Positions 29,169 through 38,185 of a stretch of 64,000 bases of DNA are shown one piece after another. A program made the position numbers and the translations under genes. This stretch comes from Allobosea sp. (GTDB lineage: Bacteria > Pseudomonadota > Alphaproteobacteria > Rhizobiales > Beijerinckiaceae): the NCBI RefSeq assembly GCF_017308075.1, contig NZ_JAFKFX010000032.1, positions 62,001 to 126,000 of the forward strand, read 5' to 3'. Below the pieces are notes generated by a model. The model did no database searches and was not told the DNA's origin. It saw only the letters and a list, made by a program, of their open reading frames with translations. The stretch's first letter is position 1, and the number at the start of each line of letters is the position of its first letter.

Positions 29169-29708
29169 TCAGCGGCGCTTCGCCGGCGCCGCCTGGGCGG
29201 TGCGGGTGGCCTCGCGTGCGTTCGGCTTGGCTTCCGCCGCGGGCGCCGTGGTCAAGAAGCCGGCGATCGCGTCCATCGAATCGGAGGCGGCCTTGGCGAC
29301 AATGGTCTGGTTCACGCCGGCCCAGGGGTCGCTGCCACCGCTGCCGCGGCCGATGCTCTCGCCCTGGACGCGCTGTGCCCGCTTCTTGGTCTCGTCATAG
29401 ACGTCCCAGACGAAGGCGAGCGCGGTCTGGCCATCAGCAGTGGGCTGCGCCGTCAGATAGCCGCGGACCCGGAAACGGGCGGGCTTGTCGCCAGGCACGA
29501 TCTCCATCCGGCGCTCGGCCGCGGCTTCGCCGAGCAGGCCGGCAAAGGCGGTGGTGACCTGATCCGGCGCGCCGGAAATGCTCTGCACGGAGACGGGGAC
29601 GCCTGGCGCATCGACCCGCGGGCGGGCTGCCGTCGTGGTCTCCTGGCAGCCGGCGAGCGCAAGCGCGGCGATAGCCCCGAGGAGAGGGGCGGAACGATAA
29701 TTCGACAT
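29169..29708 (-). CDS. predicted lipoprotein of unknown function
   Basis: This protein has 179 residues, with the start at ATG 29708 after GGGAGGCAAT. The N-terminus is a lipoprotein signal with lipobox LAGC (cysteine near residue 21). The mature part includes VSVQSISGAPDQVTTAFAGL, PARFRVRGYLTA and ALAFVWDVYDETKKRAQRVQ. This arrangement recalls small alphaproteobacterial lipoproteins that carry the beta-rich fold of outer-membrane-associated factors. No specific family is recognised with certainty. The tail is Ala/Lys/Arg-rich. It is probably anchored in the inner leaflet of the outer membrane or at the inner membrane. Confidence 0.85.
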   Translation of the reverse strand: MSNYRSAPLLGAIAALALAGCQETTTAARPRVDAPGVPVSVQSISGAPDQVTTAFAGLLGEAAAERRMEIVPGDKPARFRVRGYLTAQPTADGQTALAFVWDVYDETKKRAQRVQGESIGRGSGGSDPWAGVNQTIVAKAASDSMDAIAGFLTTAPAAEAKPNAREATRTAQAAPAKRR

Positions 29709-30189
29709 ATTGCCTCCCGCCCTGTTTGTTGTCGGGCTCGGATTGCTTTGGTCTTCCCTGCTTCGCTCGTTCTAGATCATGTCGCGGTAAAGTGAAACAT
29801 CCGGCTCGTGCCCGAAATCCGACCCGATTAGATGCAGTACGGCGATTTGATCTGTCGGTTCGCCGCGTTGGTCACAAGACCAGCTGAAACGGGCAGTTTC
29901 CGGTTGGCGAACGAGAGGTTTGCGAGGACGGTACCGCATTGCGCGACGATGACGGGAAGCAAGGCTTTTGTGGAGATCGCCGGGGACCCGCGGTGGGATC
30001 CGTGCGCCGAGATCAGGCTGGGGCATCCTCCACGCGAAACGATGGCCAGCAAGGGCGCTACGACTACTTCGATGGCAGGAGAGCGGGAGAGGCGCCTTCA
30101 ATACGGAGCGCCCGGACCGGACACTGCTCGGCTTCGACAAGTTGCGTGCAGGCGGCTCGGCCGCCGTCGGTTTTCTGGAGGGAGCCAGA
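29709..30189. other. 481-bp intergenic region without a convincing gene
   Basis: Several overlapping open frames occur on both strands, but none has a good ribosome site, a recognised domain or the strong third-position GC of the neighbouring genes. The stretch 29770-29950 is less GC-rich than average. It must contain the promoters of the divergent lipoprotein gene and the membrane-protein gene at 30190; no clear -35/-10 pair was identified. A decayed gene or mobile remnant is possible. Confidence 0.5.
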
Positions 30190-30600
30190 ATGACGATCTC
30201 GGAAAAGCTGTTGCGGCGGACGCTCTATTTTACCGTCGCCTATAATCTGATGGGCTTCTTCACGTTTCTGATGCCGCAAACATTCGGCGGAATGGCAGGT
30301 CTGCCGGCTTCGGTGCCATTCCTGCACAGTGGCTTCGTCGCCAGCAATATTCTGCTGTTCGGGCTCGTGGGGCTTTGGCAGGCGCGTCGGCCGATGCTCG
30401 ATGCTCCCGTGCTGACGATCTTCGGCCTCTCGAAGGCGGTGTTCTGCCTGTTGATGCTGATTTCCTGGCGCTTGGGCGAGATCGCGTTGCCAGGTTTCCT
30501 GATGTCGCTGGTCGATTTGGCGATGGGCGCGATCTTCCTGATGGGAGCGCGCTCCGCCGAACGATGGAACGCTGAAAAACGCGAGGCTGGCGCGCTCTGA
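30190..30600 (+). CDS. small integral membrane protein of unknown function
   Basis: This protein has 136 residues; the start ATG 30190 follows GGAGGGAGCCAGA. Four hydrophobic segments are visible: TLYFTVAYNLMGFFTFLM, LHSGFVASNILLFGLVGLW, LTIFGLSKAVFCLLMLISW and FLMSLVDLAMGAIFLMGA. A short charged C-terminus is likely cytoplasmic. No family is recognised. It stands alone, convergent with the M24 gene after 76 bp. Confidence 0.8.
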   Translation: MTISEKLLRRTLYFTVAYNLMGFFTFLMPQTFGGMAGLPASVPFLHSGFVASNILLFGLVGLWQARRPMLDAPVLTIFGLSKAVFCLLMLISWRLGEIALPGFLMSLVDLAMGAIFLMGARSAERWNAEKREAGAL

Positions 30601-30676
30601 CTGGCTGTCGCGGCGGGACGTCCCCCTTGTCACCTCGTCGCTCTTGCCGCGCCACGGCCCGAATCTGTCGCCTTGT

Positions 30677-31828
30677 CTAGCGCACAGTCAGGTCGAGATC
30701 GGGCAGGTTCAGCGCCTCGGCGCCGGTTTCGCCGACGAGATAGGTCCGGCCCAGACACATCGCGGTCTCGCTTTCCGAATCCATCAGGATCATGTGGGCG
30801 AACATCACCATACCGGGCTCCAGTACCCAGTCATTGCCTTCGTAGAACATCGGCCAATCCATCCAGGACGGGGTGAATTTGGCGCCGAGCGAGTAGCCGC
30901 AGGCGTTGAGCCGGTGGCTTGACAGGCCATGGGCGTCGAAGCTGCTCGCATGGGCGGCGAAGACGTCGCCGGCGGTGTTGCCGGGTTTCAGCGCCGCCTC
31001 GCAGGCGAGCAGCGCGGCTTTCGCTGCCTCGTGATAGCGCAGGTGCAGCGGGCGCGGCCTGCCGACCACGACCGTGCGCATGATCGCGGCATGGTAGTGC
31101 CGGTCGGCACCGGCGAATTCGAGGGTGATCTGGTCGTCGGTGTCGAGTTTGCGGCGGCCGCTCTTGTACCGGCAGAGCAGGGCGTCGCGGCCCGAGCCGA
31201 TGATGAACTCGTTGGCGGGATAGTCGCCTCCGCCCGAGAAGATCGCGTTGTGCTGGGCGGCGAGGATCTCGCCTTCGTCGGCGCCGGCGCGGATCAGGTC
31301 GAGCGCCGCCTTGTCGGCCGCGTCGGAGAGGGAAGCGGCGCGGCGGACATGGACGATCTCCTCCGCCGATTTCACCGCCCTCAGTCGCGTCACCAGAAGA
31401 GAAGCATCGACGAGTTCGGCGATGCCGGCGAAGGCGGCTTCGAGCTTGCGGCCATTGGCGGCGACAAGGCCGTAGGATTCGAACTCGACGCCGATGCGCT
31501 TGCCGGCGAGTCCCATCTCGCGCGCCAGTTCCAGCAGATCGCGGGCGGGGTTGGCGTCGCGGCCATCCTTCCAGATCCGGATGTCGGAGAGATTCGAGGT
31601 GTGCTGTGCCTGGCGCAGATCGGCTGAGCGGGTCAGCAGCGCCATGGTGCCGTCCGCCTTCACGACAAGGCACTGGAAGAAGCAGAAGCCGAACGTGTCG
31701 TAGCCGCTGAGCCAGAACATCGATTCCTGTTGGAACAGGAAGGCGGCGTCGAGCCGGTCGCGCGCCATCGCGGCGAGCAGGGCATCGCGGCGGCGGGCGA
31801 ACTCGGCGGGCGAGAAGTGCAGAGCCAT
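30677..31828 (-). CDS. M24 family creatinase/aminopeptidase-fold hydrolase without metal ligands
   Basis: This is a pita-bread-fold protein of 383 residues. The start ATG 31828 gives MALHFSPAEFARRRDALLAA; an in-frame ATG 36 bp upstream is possible. Creatinase N-domain: FLFQQESMFWLSGYDTFGFC near residues 32-51. In the catalytic domain the prolidase Asp ligands are replaced (EFAGADRHYHAAIMRTV near 245 instead of the D-x-G and D-x-T-R-T pattern). HRLNACGYSLG near 318 keeps the His. Known: creatinase and the ectoine hydrolase DoeA lack metals in this way. Inferred: a non-metallo amidinohydrolase or amide hydrolase, not a true Xaa-Pro peptidase. Confidence 0.85.
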   Translation of the reverse strand: MALHFSPAEFARRRDALLAAMARDRLDAAFLFQQESMFWLSGYDTFGFCFFQCLVVKADGTMALLTRSADLRQAQHTSNLSDIRIWKDGRDANPARDLLELAREMGLAGKRIGVEFESYGLVAANGRKLEAAFAGIAELVDASLLVTRLRAVKSAEEIVHVRRAASLSDAADKAALDLIRAGADEGEILAAQHNAIFSGGGDYPANEFIIGSGRDALLCRYKSGRRKLDTDDQITLEFAGADRHYHAAIMRTVVVGRPRPLHLRYHEAAKAALLACEAALKPGNTAGDVFAAHASSFDAHGLSSHRLNACGYSLGAKFTPSWMDWPMFYEGNDWVLEPGMVMFAHMILMDSESETAMCLGRTYLVGETGAEALNLPDLDLTVR

Positions 31829-32017
31829 GGCAGGAACCGTCCGGCGATGCTGGTCGAACATGGATAGCGCGGACCCGACGGGCTGGCGAGCCGGTCGGAC
31901 GAAGCGGTCGCCCGCGACGAAATCGCAGCGTCCCGCAGCGCGCGATTGCGCCTGGCGCGCTCCTTCGCCATATCTCCGGTTCAAGGCGCGCAGGGCGCCG
32001 CAGCGCCGGAGGCCGCC

Positions 32018-32272
32018 ATGGTCAGCACCAGCAACCGCATCCTCGACGACATCGCCCGTCTGGCCACCGACGCCGCCGGGGCGGCGCAAGGCGTACGCCG
32101 GGAGGTCGAGACCGTGGTGAAGACCCAGATCGAGCGGCTCTTGCGCGACATGGACGTCGTCACCCGCGAGGAATTCGAGGCGGTGCGCGAGATGGCGCTG
32201 CTGGCGCGCGATGAGAACGAGAAGCTCGCCGCCCGCCTCGCCGCGCTCGAGGGCAAGTCCGCGAAGGACTGA
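32018..32272 (+). CDS. ubiK: ubiquinone biosynthesis accessory factor UbiK family
   Basis: This 84-residue BMFP-domain protein starts at ATG 32018 (MVSTSNRILDDIARLATDAA) after GGAGG. It is a helical, coiled-coil-forming protein: an amphipathic N-terminal half and a C-terminal coiled coil with VTREEFEAVREMALLARDEN then LAARLAALEG. In enterobacteria UbiK helps the late ubiquinone-synthesis complex with UbiJ; alphaproteobacterial homologues are inferred to act alike. It is divergent from the M24 gene. Confidence 0.88.
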   Translation: MVSTSNRILDDIARLATDAAGAAQGVRREVETVVKTQIERLLRDMDVVTREEFEAVREMALLARDENEKLAARLAALEGKSAKD

Positions 32273-32278
32273 ACTGCT

Positions 32279-32318
32279 CCCCTCGCATGTCTCGCGCTGT
32301 GGACAGCGCCGCGAGGGG
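32279..32318 (+). terminator. nested stem-loop directly after ubiK
   Basis: The outer stem CCCCTCGC/GCGAGGGG (32279-32286 with 32311-32318) encloses an inner stem GCGCTGT/ACAGCGC (32294-32300 with 32303-32309). It begins 7 bp after the ubiK stop. There is no T-run after it, so its role as a terminator or mRNA-stabilising structure is uncertain. Confidence 0.5.
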
Positions 32319-32567
32319 ATTGAGCCGACGGTCGAATCCGCCGAGCTTGGATAGCGTGTTGGGCACGTTGACCGCCTGCGCTATCGTCGATGAAGAGAGG
32401 TGATTCGTCGGCAGGCTTCGTCCCGCGAAGCTTTCCGATGATCCGGCGGCCGCTCGCGGTCGTTCAGTCGGGTTGTGTGCCTTACGCTTTTCCCAGTCGC
32501 CGTGTTCCTGTTCTCAAACGCGTCGGACCTGCTTTGCGGGCAGGGCGCCGGCAGTTGGACCCTGGGC

Positions 32568-33074
32568 ATGATGGACCTTGATCTGGATGCCGAGAGTGAT
32601 CGGCCTTCCAATCCTCTCGATCTGATTGAACGCCTTGCCGCCCTCAACCACTGGAGCTTCGACCGCGACAGCGACGACGAGCTCTCCGTCGCCGTCACCG
32701 GCGGCTGGGCGGACTACCATGTCGCCATCACCTGGCTCTCGGAAGTGGAGTCGATCCATGTCGCCTGTGCCTTCGACCTGAGGGTGCCGGATCGGCGCCG
32801 GACCGAAGTCCTGAACCTGGTGAGCCTGGTCAACGAGCAGCTCTGGCTTGGCCATTTCGACCTGTGGAGCAATGAGAACGTGGTGATGTATCGCCATGCG
32901 CTGCTGCTCTCGGGCGGCGCCGAGCCGACCGAGGAGCAGGCCGCCGGGATGATCAAGGCGGCGATCGACGCCTGCGAGCGCTATTTCCAGGCCTTCCAGT
33001 TCGTCGTTTGGGCCGGGAAGAGCGCCCGCGAGGGGCTCGAGGGCGCCATGCTGGAGACGGTCGGCGAAGCATAG
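32568..33074 (+). CDS. YbjN domain-containing protein
   Basis: This YbjN/type III secretion chaperone-like protein has about 168 residues. The start is ATG 32568 or the adjacent 32571 (MMDLDLDAESDRPSNPLDLI); upstream codons up to 32475 are open but read like non-coding sequence. Family features: LAALNHWSFDRDSDDELSVA near residue 20, GWADYHVAITW near 42, RRTEVLNLVSLVNEQLWLGH near 72-90 and a C-terminal helix with YFQAFQFVVWAGKSAREGLE. Cytosolic; function in alphaproteobacteria unknown. It precedes proC in many Rhizobiales. Confidence 0.88.
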   Translation: MMDLDLDAESDRPSNPLDLIERLAALNHWSFDRDSDDELSVAVTGGWADYHVAITWLSEVESIHVACAFDLRVPDRRRTEVLNLVSLVNEQLWLGHFDLWSNENVVMYRHALLLSGGAEPTEEQAAGMIKAAIDACERYFQAFQFVVWAGKSAREGLEGAMLETVGEA

Positions 33075-33094
33075 GCTTGTCGAGGACCGCCATT

Positions 33095-33177
33095 GCGCGT
33101 CATGCTCGGGCTTGACCCGAGCGTCTCCGGAAGGAGATTCCCGGGTCTTCGCTTCGCTGCGCCCGAGAATGACGCGC
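33095..33177. repeat. 83-bp palindromic repeat just upstream of proC
   Basis: The outer arms are GCGCGTCAT (33095-33103) and ATGACGCGC (33169-33177); further inward GCTCGGGC pairs imperfectly with GCCCGAG. The centre contains TTCCCGGGTCTTCGCTTCGC. It ends 22 bp before the proC start codon, so it would be transcribed with YbjN-proC mRNA. Confidence 0.75.
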
Positions 33178-33199
33178 GGCATCGACAAGAGAGACGCCC

Positions 33200-34015
33200 A
33201 TGTCCAGCCAGCTTCCGCAATCCCTCGTGCTCGTCGGCGCAGGCAAAATGGGCGGCGCCATGCTCGAGGGCTGGCTCCGTATCGGCATGAAGGGGCCGGG
33301 GATCACCCTGGTCGACCCGCATATCAGCGATGCCATGTCGGCGCTGGCTGCGGAAAAGGGGATGACGGTCAACCCACCGACGGTCGCCCCGGCCGAGGTC
33401 GTGGTGCTGGCGACCAAGCCGCAGATGCTCGACACTGCGGCGCCGTCGGTGCAGGCGCTGATCGGCCCGCGCACCCTTCTGATCTCGATCCTCGCCGGCA
33501 AGACGCTGGGCGATCTCGCCCAGCGCCTGCCCAATGCCGGGGCGATCGTGCGTGCCATGCCGAATCTGCCGGCCTCGGTGCAGCGCGGCGTGACCGCCGC
33601 CGCCGCCGGCCCCGGCGTCAGCGCCGGCCAGCGGGAGATGGCGGACGCGCTGCTCGGCAGCATAGGCAAGGTCGAATGGCTGGGTGACGAGGGGCTGATC
33701 GATGCCGTGACGGCGGTTTCGGGTTCCGGGCCTGCCTATGTCTTCCATCTCGTCGAATGCCTCGCGGCTGCCGGCGCAGCTGCCGGCCTGCCGGCCGATC
33801 TGGCGGGGCGGCTGGCGCGGGCGACGGTCGAAGGCGCCGGCGAGATGCTGTTCCAGTCCGATCTTGCTCCGGGGACGCTGCGCCAGAATGTGACCTCGCC
33901 GGGCGGCACGACCGCCGCCGCGCTCGAGGTCCTGATGGCTGAGGACGGCATGCCGCTGCTGATGCGGCGTGCGGTTGCTGCCGCCAAACGTCGCGCTGAA
34001 GAGCTTTCCGGCTGA
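33200..34015 (+). CDS. proC: pyrroline-5-carboxylate reductase
   Basis: This 271-residue NAD(P)H-dependent enzyme makes proline from pyrroline-5-carboxylate. The start ATG 33200 follows GAGAGACG. The Rossmann loop is VLVGAGKMGGAMLEGWL at residues 10-26. VLATKPQMLD is near 70, RAMPNLPASVQRGVTA near 116 and VSGSGPAYVFHLVECL near 174-189 at the active site. The C-terminus has NVTSPGGTTAAALEVL, the family signature. Length is standard. Confidence 0.97.
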   Translation: MSSQLPQSLVLVGAGKMGGAMLEGWLRIGMKGPGITLVDPHISDAMSALAAEKGMTVNPPTVAPAEVVVLATKPQMLDTAAPSVQALIGPRTLLISILAGKTLGDLAQRLPNAGAIVRAMPNLPASVQRGVTAAAAGPGVSAGQREMADALLGSIGKVEWLGDEGLIDAVTAVSGSGPAYVFHLVECLAAAGAAAGLPADLAGRLARATVEGAGEMLFQSDLAPGTLRQNVTSPGGTTAAALEVLMAEDGMPLLMRRAVAAAKRRAEELSG

Positions 34016-34080
34016 GCGGCCTTTCATCCGGCGCCTGCGGAGCCTAGATTCAGGGCATCAGCAGGCGACAGGAGAATCCG

Positions 34081-34821
34081 ATGGCACGCAAGCCCGCTTC
34101 CCCCAAAGCCGAGCCGGCCGCCGCGAAACCGGCGGCCCCGAAGTCCGATCCGCGCCGCGCCGTGATCAATGCGCTGTTCCGGCTCGCGGCCAATCGCTCC
34201 TGGGACGAGATCGAACTGCCCGACATCGCCCGCGAGGCCGGGCTGAGCTTGGCCGAGATGCGTGGCCTGTTCCCTTCCAAGCTCGCCATTCTCGGCGGGC
34301 TCGGGCGGATCGCCGACGACGCGGTGCTGGCGGGAAACTCCGACGATCTGATGGAGGAAAGCTACAAGGAGCGCGTCTTCGATCTGGTGATGCGCCGGCT
34401 CGACGCCTTGGCGCCCTACAAGGCCGGGCTGCGCGCCGTGATGCCGGCGTTGCGGCGTGACCCGCTGGCGCTGGCGGCGCTCGGCCGCAACGCCGTGAAT
34501 TCCTGGCGCTATCTGCTGGCCTCGGCGGGCATCCCGACCGAGGACAGCCTCGGTGCCGTCAGGGTCCGCGGCGCGGTGCTGCTGATGAGCCGCGTCGCTG
34601 AGACCTGGCTCGATGATGACGAGCCGGAGCTGTCGCGGACGATGGCCAAGCTCGATCGCGAGCTGAAATCCGCCGGCCGGATCATGGCCCGTGTCGAGGA
34701 TGTGCACCGGCTCACCGCGCCGCTGCGCGGCCTCGCGCGGGCGCTATGCGGCGGCCGGCGCGAGAGCCGAAGGGAGCGGATGCGCAGCGAAGAAGGCGAT
34801 GGCTACGCGACGGCGATCTGA
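34081..34821 (+). CDS. COQ9/TetR-fold protein
   Basis: This protein has 246 residues; the start ATG 34081 follows AGGAGA. The N-terminus is Ala/Lys/Pro-rich and disordered. A TetR-like helix-turn-helix fold begins at [20 protein letters not shown] (about 25-44) with [20 protein letters not shown], and the rest resembles COQ9 ([20 protein letters not shown] near 180). Known: bacterial COQ9-like proteins bind lipids or quinone intermediates instead of DNA. Inferred: a ubiquinone-synthesis accessory protein; a true TetR regulator is the alternative. The last 40 residues are Arg-rich and poorly conserved-looking. Confidence 0.8.
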   Translation: MARKPASPKAEPAAAKPAAPKSDPRRAVINALFRLAANRSWDEIELPDIAREAGLSLAEMRGLFPSKLAILGGLGRIADDAVLAGNSDDLMEESYKERVFDLVMRRLDALAPYKAGLRAVMPALRRDPLALAALGRNAVNSWRYLLASAGIPTEDSLGAVRVRGAVLLMSRVAETWLDDDEPELSRTMAKLDRELKSAGRIMARVEDVHRLTAPLRGLARALCGGRRESRRERMRSEEGDGYATAI

Positions 34822-34916
34822 GCTGCCGCGCCCTATCGTGGCGGAAACGTGGCGCCATTAAGTGGCCCTTAGCGATTTCTGGCAACTGTGCGGCATCTCT
34901 CCTCCGAGGCCCGCGC

Positions 34917-36902
34917 ATGCCCCTTCTGAAGAAATTTGCCTTGCTGTCGATCGGCCGCTCGTTCGGCGTGGTCGCGATTCTCGCCGCCGTGATTGCGGTG
35001 GTCAGCGTCGCGGTGACGCTCAATCAGGCGCGTATCGATCTGGTGGAGCTGAAGCGGTCCGAGGTGAAGGAGATCGTCGAGGCGGCGGCTTCCACGGTGA
35101 ACGCCTATCTTGCGCGGGTCGAGAAGGGCGAGCTGAAGGAGGCGGACGCCCAGAAGCTGGCGATCGACGCCATCGCCAATGCCCGCTTCGACAATGGCAA
35201 CTACCTGTTTGTGGTGCGCTTCGACGGCGTCAACATTGCCCATGCCAACCCCAAGCTGGTCGGGTCGGACATGATGGGCTTCAAGGACGCCAATGGCCGC
35301 TTCTTCGTCAAGGACATGGTCGAGCTCGGCAAGGCTCGGGGTGAAGGCTTCGTCGATTATCACTGGCTGAAGACGGGGGACAAGGATCCGTCGTTGAAGA
35401 TGTCCTATGTCGCCACCGTGCCGAAATGGCAGTGGGTGATCGGGACCGGGACGCATCTCGATAGCGTCGACACGGCCTTCGCCGAGCTGGTCCGGGACGT
35501 CGCCATCGTGCTCGTGCCGCTTGCCTTGCTGATGTTTGGCCTGGTCTTCTATCTGAGCCGTCGTGCCTCACGCATGCTCGCAGGGCTGTCCGAGAACATG
35601 AGCGCGCTCGCCGCTGGCGATCTTCAGGTCGCGATCGCCCATCAGGAGCGCCAGGACGAGGTCGGCAACATGGCGCGGGCGCTGGTCGTGTTCCGCGATG
35701 CGGCCCTGGCCAAGCAACAGGTCGAGGCCGAGAAGGCCCAGGCCGAAGCCGATGCGAGCGAGCAGCGCCGTGCCGCGGATACGCAGCGCAGCCTCAACGA
35801 GGCGCAGCGCAGCGACGAGGCGCAGAAGCAGGCCGTTGTCGTGGCGGAGTTGGGCGCCGGTCTCGAGCACCTGACCGCTGGCGATCTGACCTATCGCATC
35901 GATGCCGTCTTCAGCAGTGAGTACGCCAAGCTGAAGCAGGATTTCAACGCGGCGATCGCTCAGCTCGAAGAGACGATGCGCCAGATCGCCAACAATACCG
36001 AGAGCATGAAGGCCGGCGCCGGCGAAATCAGTCAGGCTGCCGACGATCTCGCCAGCCGGACCGAGCAGCAGGCCTCGTCCGTGGAGGAGACCGCGACCGC
36101 GCTCGACCAGCTCACCGCGACGGTGCGCCAGACCGCCGAAGGCGCGCGCCAGGCCAGCCAGGCGACGACCCAGGTCAAGGGTGAGGCGGAGCAGTCCGGC
36201 CAGATCGTCCGCGAGGCGGTCGCCGCCATGGGCGGCATCGAGAAATCCTCCGAGGAGATCTCGCAGATCGTCGGGGTGATCGACGAAATCGCCTTCCAGA
36301 CCAACCTGCTGGCGCTCAACGCCAGCGTCGAGGCAGCGCGTGCCGGCGATGCCGGCAAGGGCTTCGCGGTCGTCGCTTCCGAGGTGCGGGCGCTCGCCCA
36401 GCGTTCGGCCGATGCCGCCAAGGAGATCAAGGGGCTGATCACCGCCTCTTCGGTCGAGGTCGAGAAGGGCGTGGCGCTGGTCGGGCAGACCGGCAAGGCG
36501 CTCGAGCGCATGTCCGGCGAGATCACCCGCGCCACCTCGCTCGTCGCCGAGATCGCCTCGGCTGCCGGGGAGCAGGCGACGGGGCTGCAGGAGGTCAACA
36601 CCGCCGTCAACGAGATGGACCAGGCGACGCAGCAGAACGCGGCGATGGCCGAGCAGTCGACTGCCGCCTCGCAGGCGCTGGCGCAGGAGGCCGACCGCCT
36701 CGCCGCCCTGGTCTCGCGCTTCAAGCTCGGTGGCGACGTGACCGCGCTCAAGGCCATGGCCGCGAGGATGGCTGAGGTCGCGAACGTTTCACCGGCACCG
36801 GCACCGGCGCCGCGCCCGACGCGCGCGGCCGCTAGCAACGGCCATGCGGTGCCACGCAAGCCGGTTCTCGCCAGCAATGATCGCGGTTGGGAGGAATTTT
36901 GA
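34917..36902 (+). CDS. methyl-accepting chemotaxis protein with Cache sensor
   Basis: This protein has 661 residues; the start ATG 34917 gives [20 protein letters not shown]. Helix 1 spans about 14-36, a periplasmic sCache_2-type domain about 40-190 ([20 protein letters not shown], then [20 protein letters not shown]), and helix 2 about 200-220. HAMP-like linkers follow, with an Ala/Gln/Glu-rich coiled coil near 265-305. The signalling tip reads [20 protein letters not shown] then [19 protein letters not shown] near 460-490. The protein ends in GWEEF after a Pro/Ala linker, resembling the NWETF tether that binds CheR/CheB. The ligand is unknown. Confidence 0.95.
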   Translation: MPLLKKFALLSIGRSFGVVAILAAVIAVVSVAVTLNQARIDLVELKRSEVKEIVEAAASTVNAYLARVEKGELKEADAQKLAIDAIANARFDNGNYLFVVRFDGVNIAHANPKLVGSDMMGFKDANGRFFVKDMVELGKARGEGFVDYHWLKTGDKDPSLKMSYVATVPKWQWVIGTGTHLDSVDTAFAELVRDVAIVLVPLALLMFGLVFYLSRRASRMLAGLSENMSALAAGDLQVAIAHQERQDEVGNMARALVVFRDAALAKQQVEAEKAQAEADASEQRRAADTQRSLNEAQRSDEAQKQAVVVAELGAGLEHLTAGDLTYRIDAVFSSEYAKLKQDFNAAIAQLEETMRQIANNTESMKAGAGEISQAADDLASRTEQQASSVEETATALDQLTATVRQTAEGARQASQATTQVKGEAEQSGQIVREAVAAMGGIEKSSEEISQIVGVIDEIAFQTNLLALNASVEAARAGDAGKGFAVVASEVRALAQRSADAAKEIKGLITASSVEVEKGVALVGQTGKALERMSGEITRATSLVAEIASAAGEQATGLQEVNTAVNEMDQATQQNAAMAEQSTAASQALAQEADRLAALVSRFKLGGDVTALKAMAARMAEVANVSPAPAPAPRPTRAAASNGHAVPRKPVLASNDRGWEEF

Positions 36903-37258
36903 GCACGTCGTCCGAGCCCGCAGCGCCGATCGGCTTCGAGGATTTCCTCAAGGTCGATATCCGCGTCGGCACCATCGTCGAGGCCGAGCCCTATCCCGAG
37001 GCGCGCAAGCCTTCGATCAAGCTCGTCATCGACTTCGGCGGCACGATTGGTCGCAAGAAGTCCTCGGCACAGATCACCAGGCACTATCGGCCCGAGGACC
37101 TGCCGGGCCGGCAGGTTCTGGCGGTGGTGAATTTCCCGTCGCGCCAGATCGGCAAGTTCATGTCGGAAGTGCTGACGCTCGGCATTCCCGATGCCGATGG
37201 CGAGGTCGTGCTGATCGGGCCCGGGCTGCCGGTTCCGGATGGCGGGCGGATGTACTGA
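36899..37258 (+). CDS. csaA: CsaA-like tRNA-binding protein
   Basis: This OB-fold EMAPII/Trbp111-type protein has about 119 residues. It includes [20 protein letters not shown] near residues 12-31, a [11 protein letters not shown] region and [20 protein letters not shown] near 75-94, then ending near PDGGRMY. Known: CsaA binds tRNA or acts as a secretion chaperone in Bacillus. The likely start is TTG 36899, whose TTGA overlaps the MCP stop and which follows GGGAGG; a TTG at 36887 is the alternative. It is therefore translationally coupled to the chemoreceptor gene. Confidence 0.88.
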   Translation: MSTSSEPAAPIGFEDFLKVDIRVGTIVEAEPYPEARKPSIKLVIDFGGTIGRKKSSAQITRHYRPEDLPGRQVLAVVNFPSRQIGKFMSEVLTLGIPDADGEVVLIGPGLPVPDGGRMY

Positions 37259-37262
37259 GCGG

Positions 37263-38180
37263 TCAGCCGGCGGCCGCTGATGTCGGCCGCCAGCGCCCCG
37301 TCGCGAGCGTGGTGGGGGCAGGTTCCGGGGCGGACCAGCGCAACGACAGCGCTTCCCGGCGCCTCCAGCCGCGCTGGCTGTGGAAGCGCCAGAACCGCTG
37401 CGCACCGGCGAGTTCGTCGCATTCCGGCCCGCCCCAGACGATCTCGGTCTCGCCCTGGAGCTGGATGAGATCGCCGCTCGAGAAATCTATGAAGAGCAGG
37501 CTGGCGGCTGGTTCGAGCAGCAGGTTTCCGAGCGTGTTGAAATAGCTGTTGCCGGCGAAATCGGGGACCGTCAGGCGGTCGCCCTCGACGGCGACGAAGC
37601 CCGGCCGGCCGCCGCGATGCGAGATATCGACCCCGCTTTTCGAGGCGCTGGCGATAAAGAGCGTGTCCGACTGCGCGATCAGGCTTCTGGCCGCCGCGGC
37701 GAGACCAGCGAGTTCTTCGGTCGTCGGTGCCGAGGCCGGCACGGCTTCGTGCTGCCTGGCCTGGATGTATTTGGCGCAGTTGCCGAAGCTTTCGCCGATC
37801 GCGGCCGTCATGCCGCCGTCGGTGAGCGCGGTGATCCTGCCATTGGCACGGTTGCGCCGACGTGTACGGAAATCCAGTCCGAGGAGGCCGATCGGCGCTC
37901 CGGCCGCGAAGGCCGCCATGGCCGGGTCATACGCCGCGGGCCGGGCGGCAATCGCAAGCTCGGTCGGCGACGGGCTGGTGACGAAGCCTGCTTCGCCGGT
38001 CAGCACGGTCGCGATCGGATGGCCGGCCGTGTCGAGTCCGGCGGCGAAGATGTAGGGCAGCAGCGCGAAGAACTCCCGATGCTGGTCCGGCATGAAGCTG
38101 CGGATTCCGGTCCCGCGTGAGCTTTGCCCGGCAAGCGCCTGCGCCTTCAGCTCGCCCGGGTGGAAAGGCTGCCCGTCCAT
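37263..38180 (-). CDS. pyridoxamine 5'-phosphate oxidase-like FMN-binding protein
   Basis: This protein has 305 residues; the start ATG 38180 (MDGQPFHPGELKAQALAGQS) follows GAGGGGGTGA. It belongs to the PNPOx-like split-barrel group. An N-terminal repeat of the fold (FAAGLDTAGHPIATVLTGEA near 50) is followed by a second barrel with SDTLFIASASKSGVDISHRG near 180-200 and FVAVEGDRLTVPDFAGNSYF near 207-226. Known: such proteins bind flavin and occur in detoxification or redox operons. Substrate unknown. It is 5 bp after the GST gene and likely co-transcribed with it. Confidence 0.88.
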   Translation of the reverse strand: MDGQPFHPGELKAQALAGQSSRGTGIRSFMPDQHREFFALLPYIFAAGLDTAGHPIATVLTGEAGFVTSPSPTELAIAARPAAYDPAMAAFAAGAPIGLLGLDFRTRRRNRANGRITALTDGGMTAAIGESFGNCAKYIQARQHEAVPASAPTTEELAGLAAAARSLIAQSDTLFIASASKSGVDISHRGGRPGFVAVEGDRLTVPDFAGNSYFNTLGNLLLEPAASLLFIDFSSGDLIQLQGETEIVWGGPECDELAGAQRFWRFHSQRGWRRREALSLRWSAPEPAPTTLATGRWRPTSAAAG

Positions 38181-38185
38181 CGCGG

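Noticed and set aside
29772-30245. Overlapping open frames of 74-137 residues on both strands in the 29.7-30.2 kb gap
   Set aside because: No recognised domain, no good ribosome site, and codon use unlike neighbouring genes. A decayed gene remains possible but cannot be supported.
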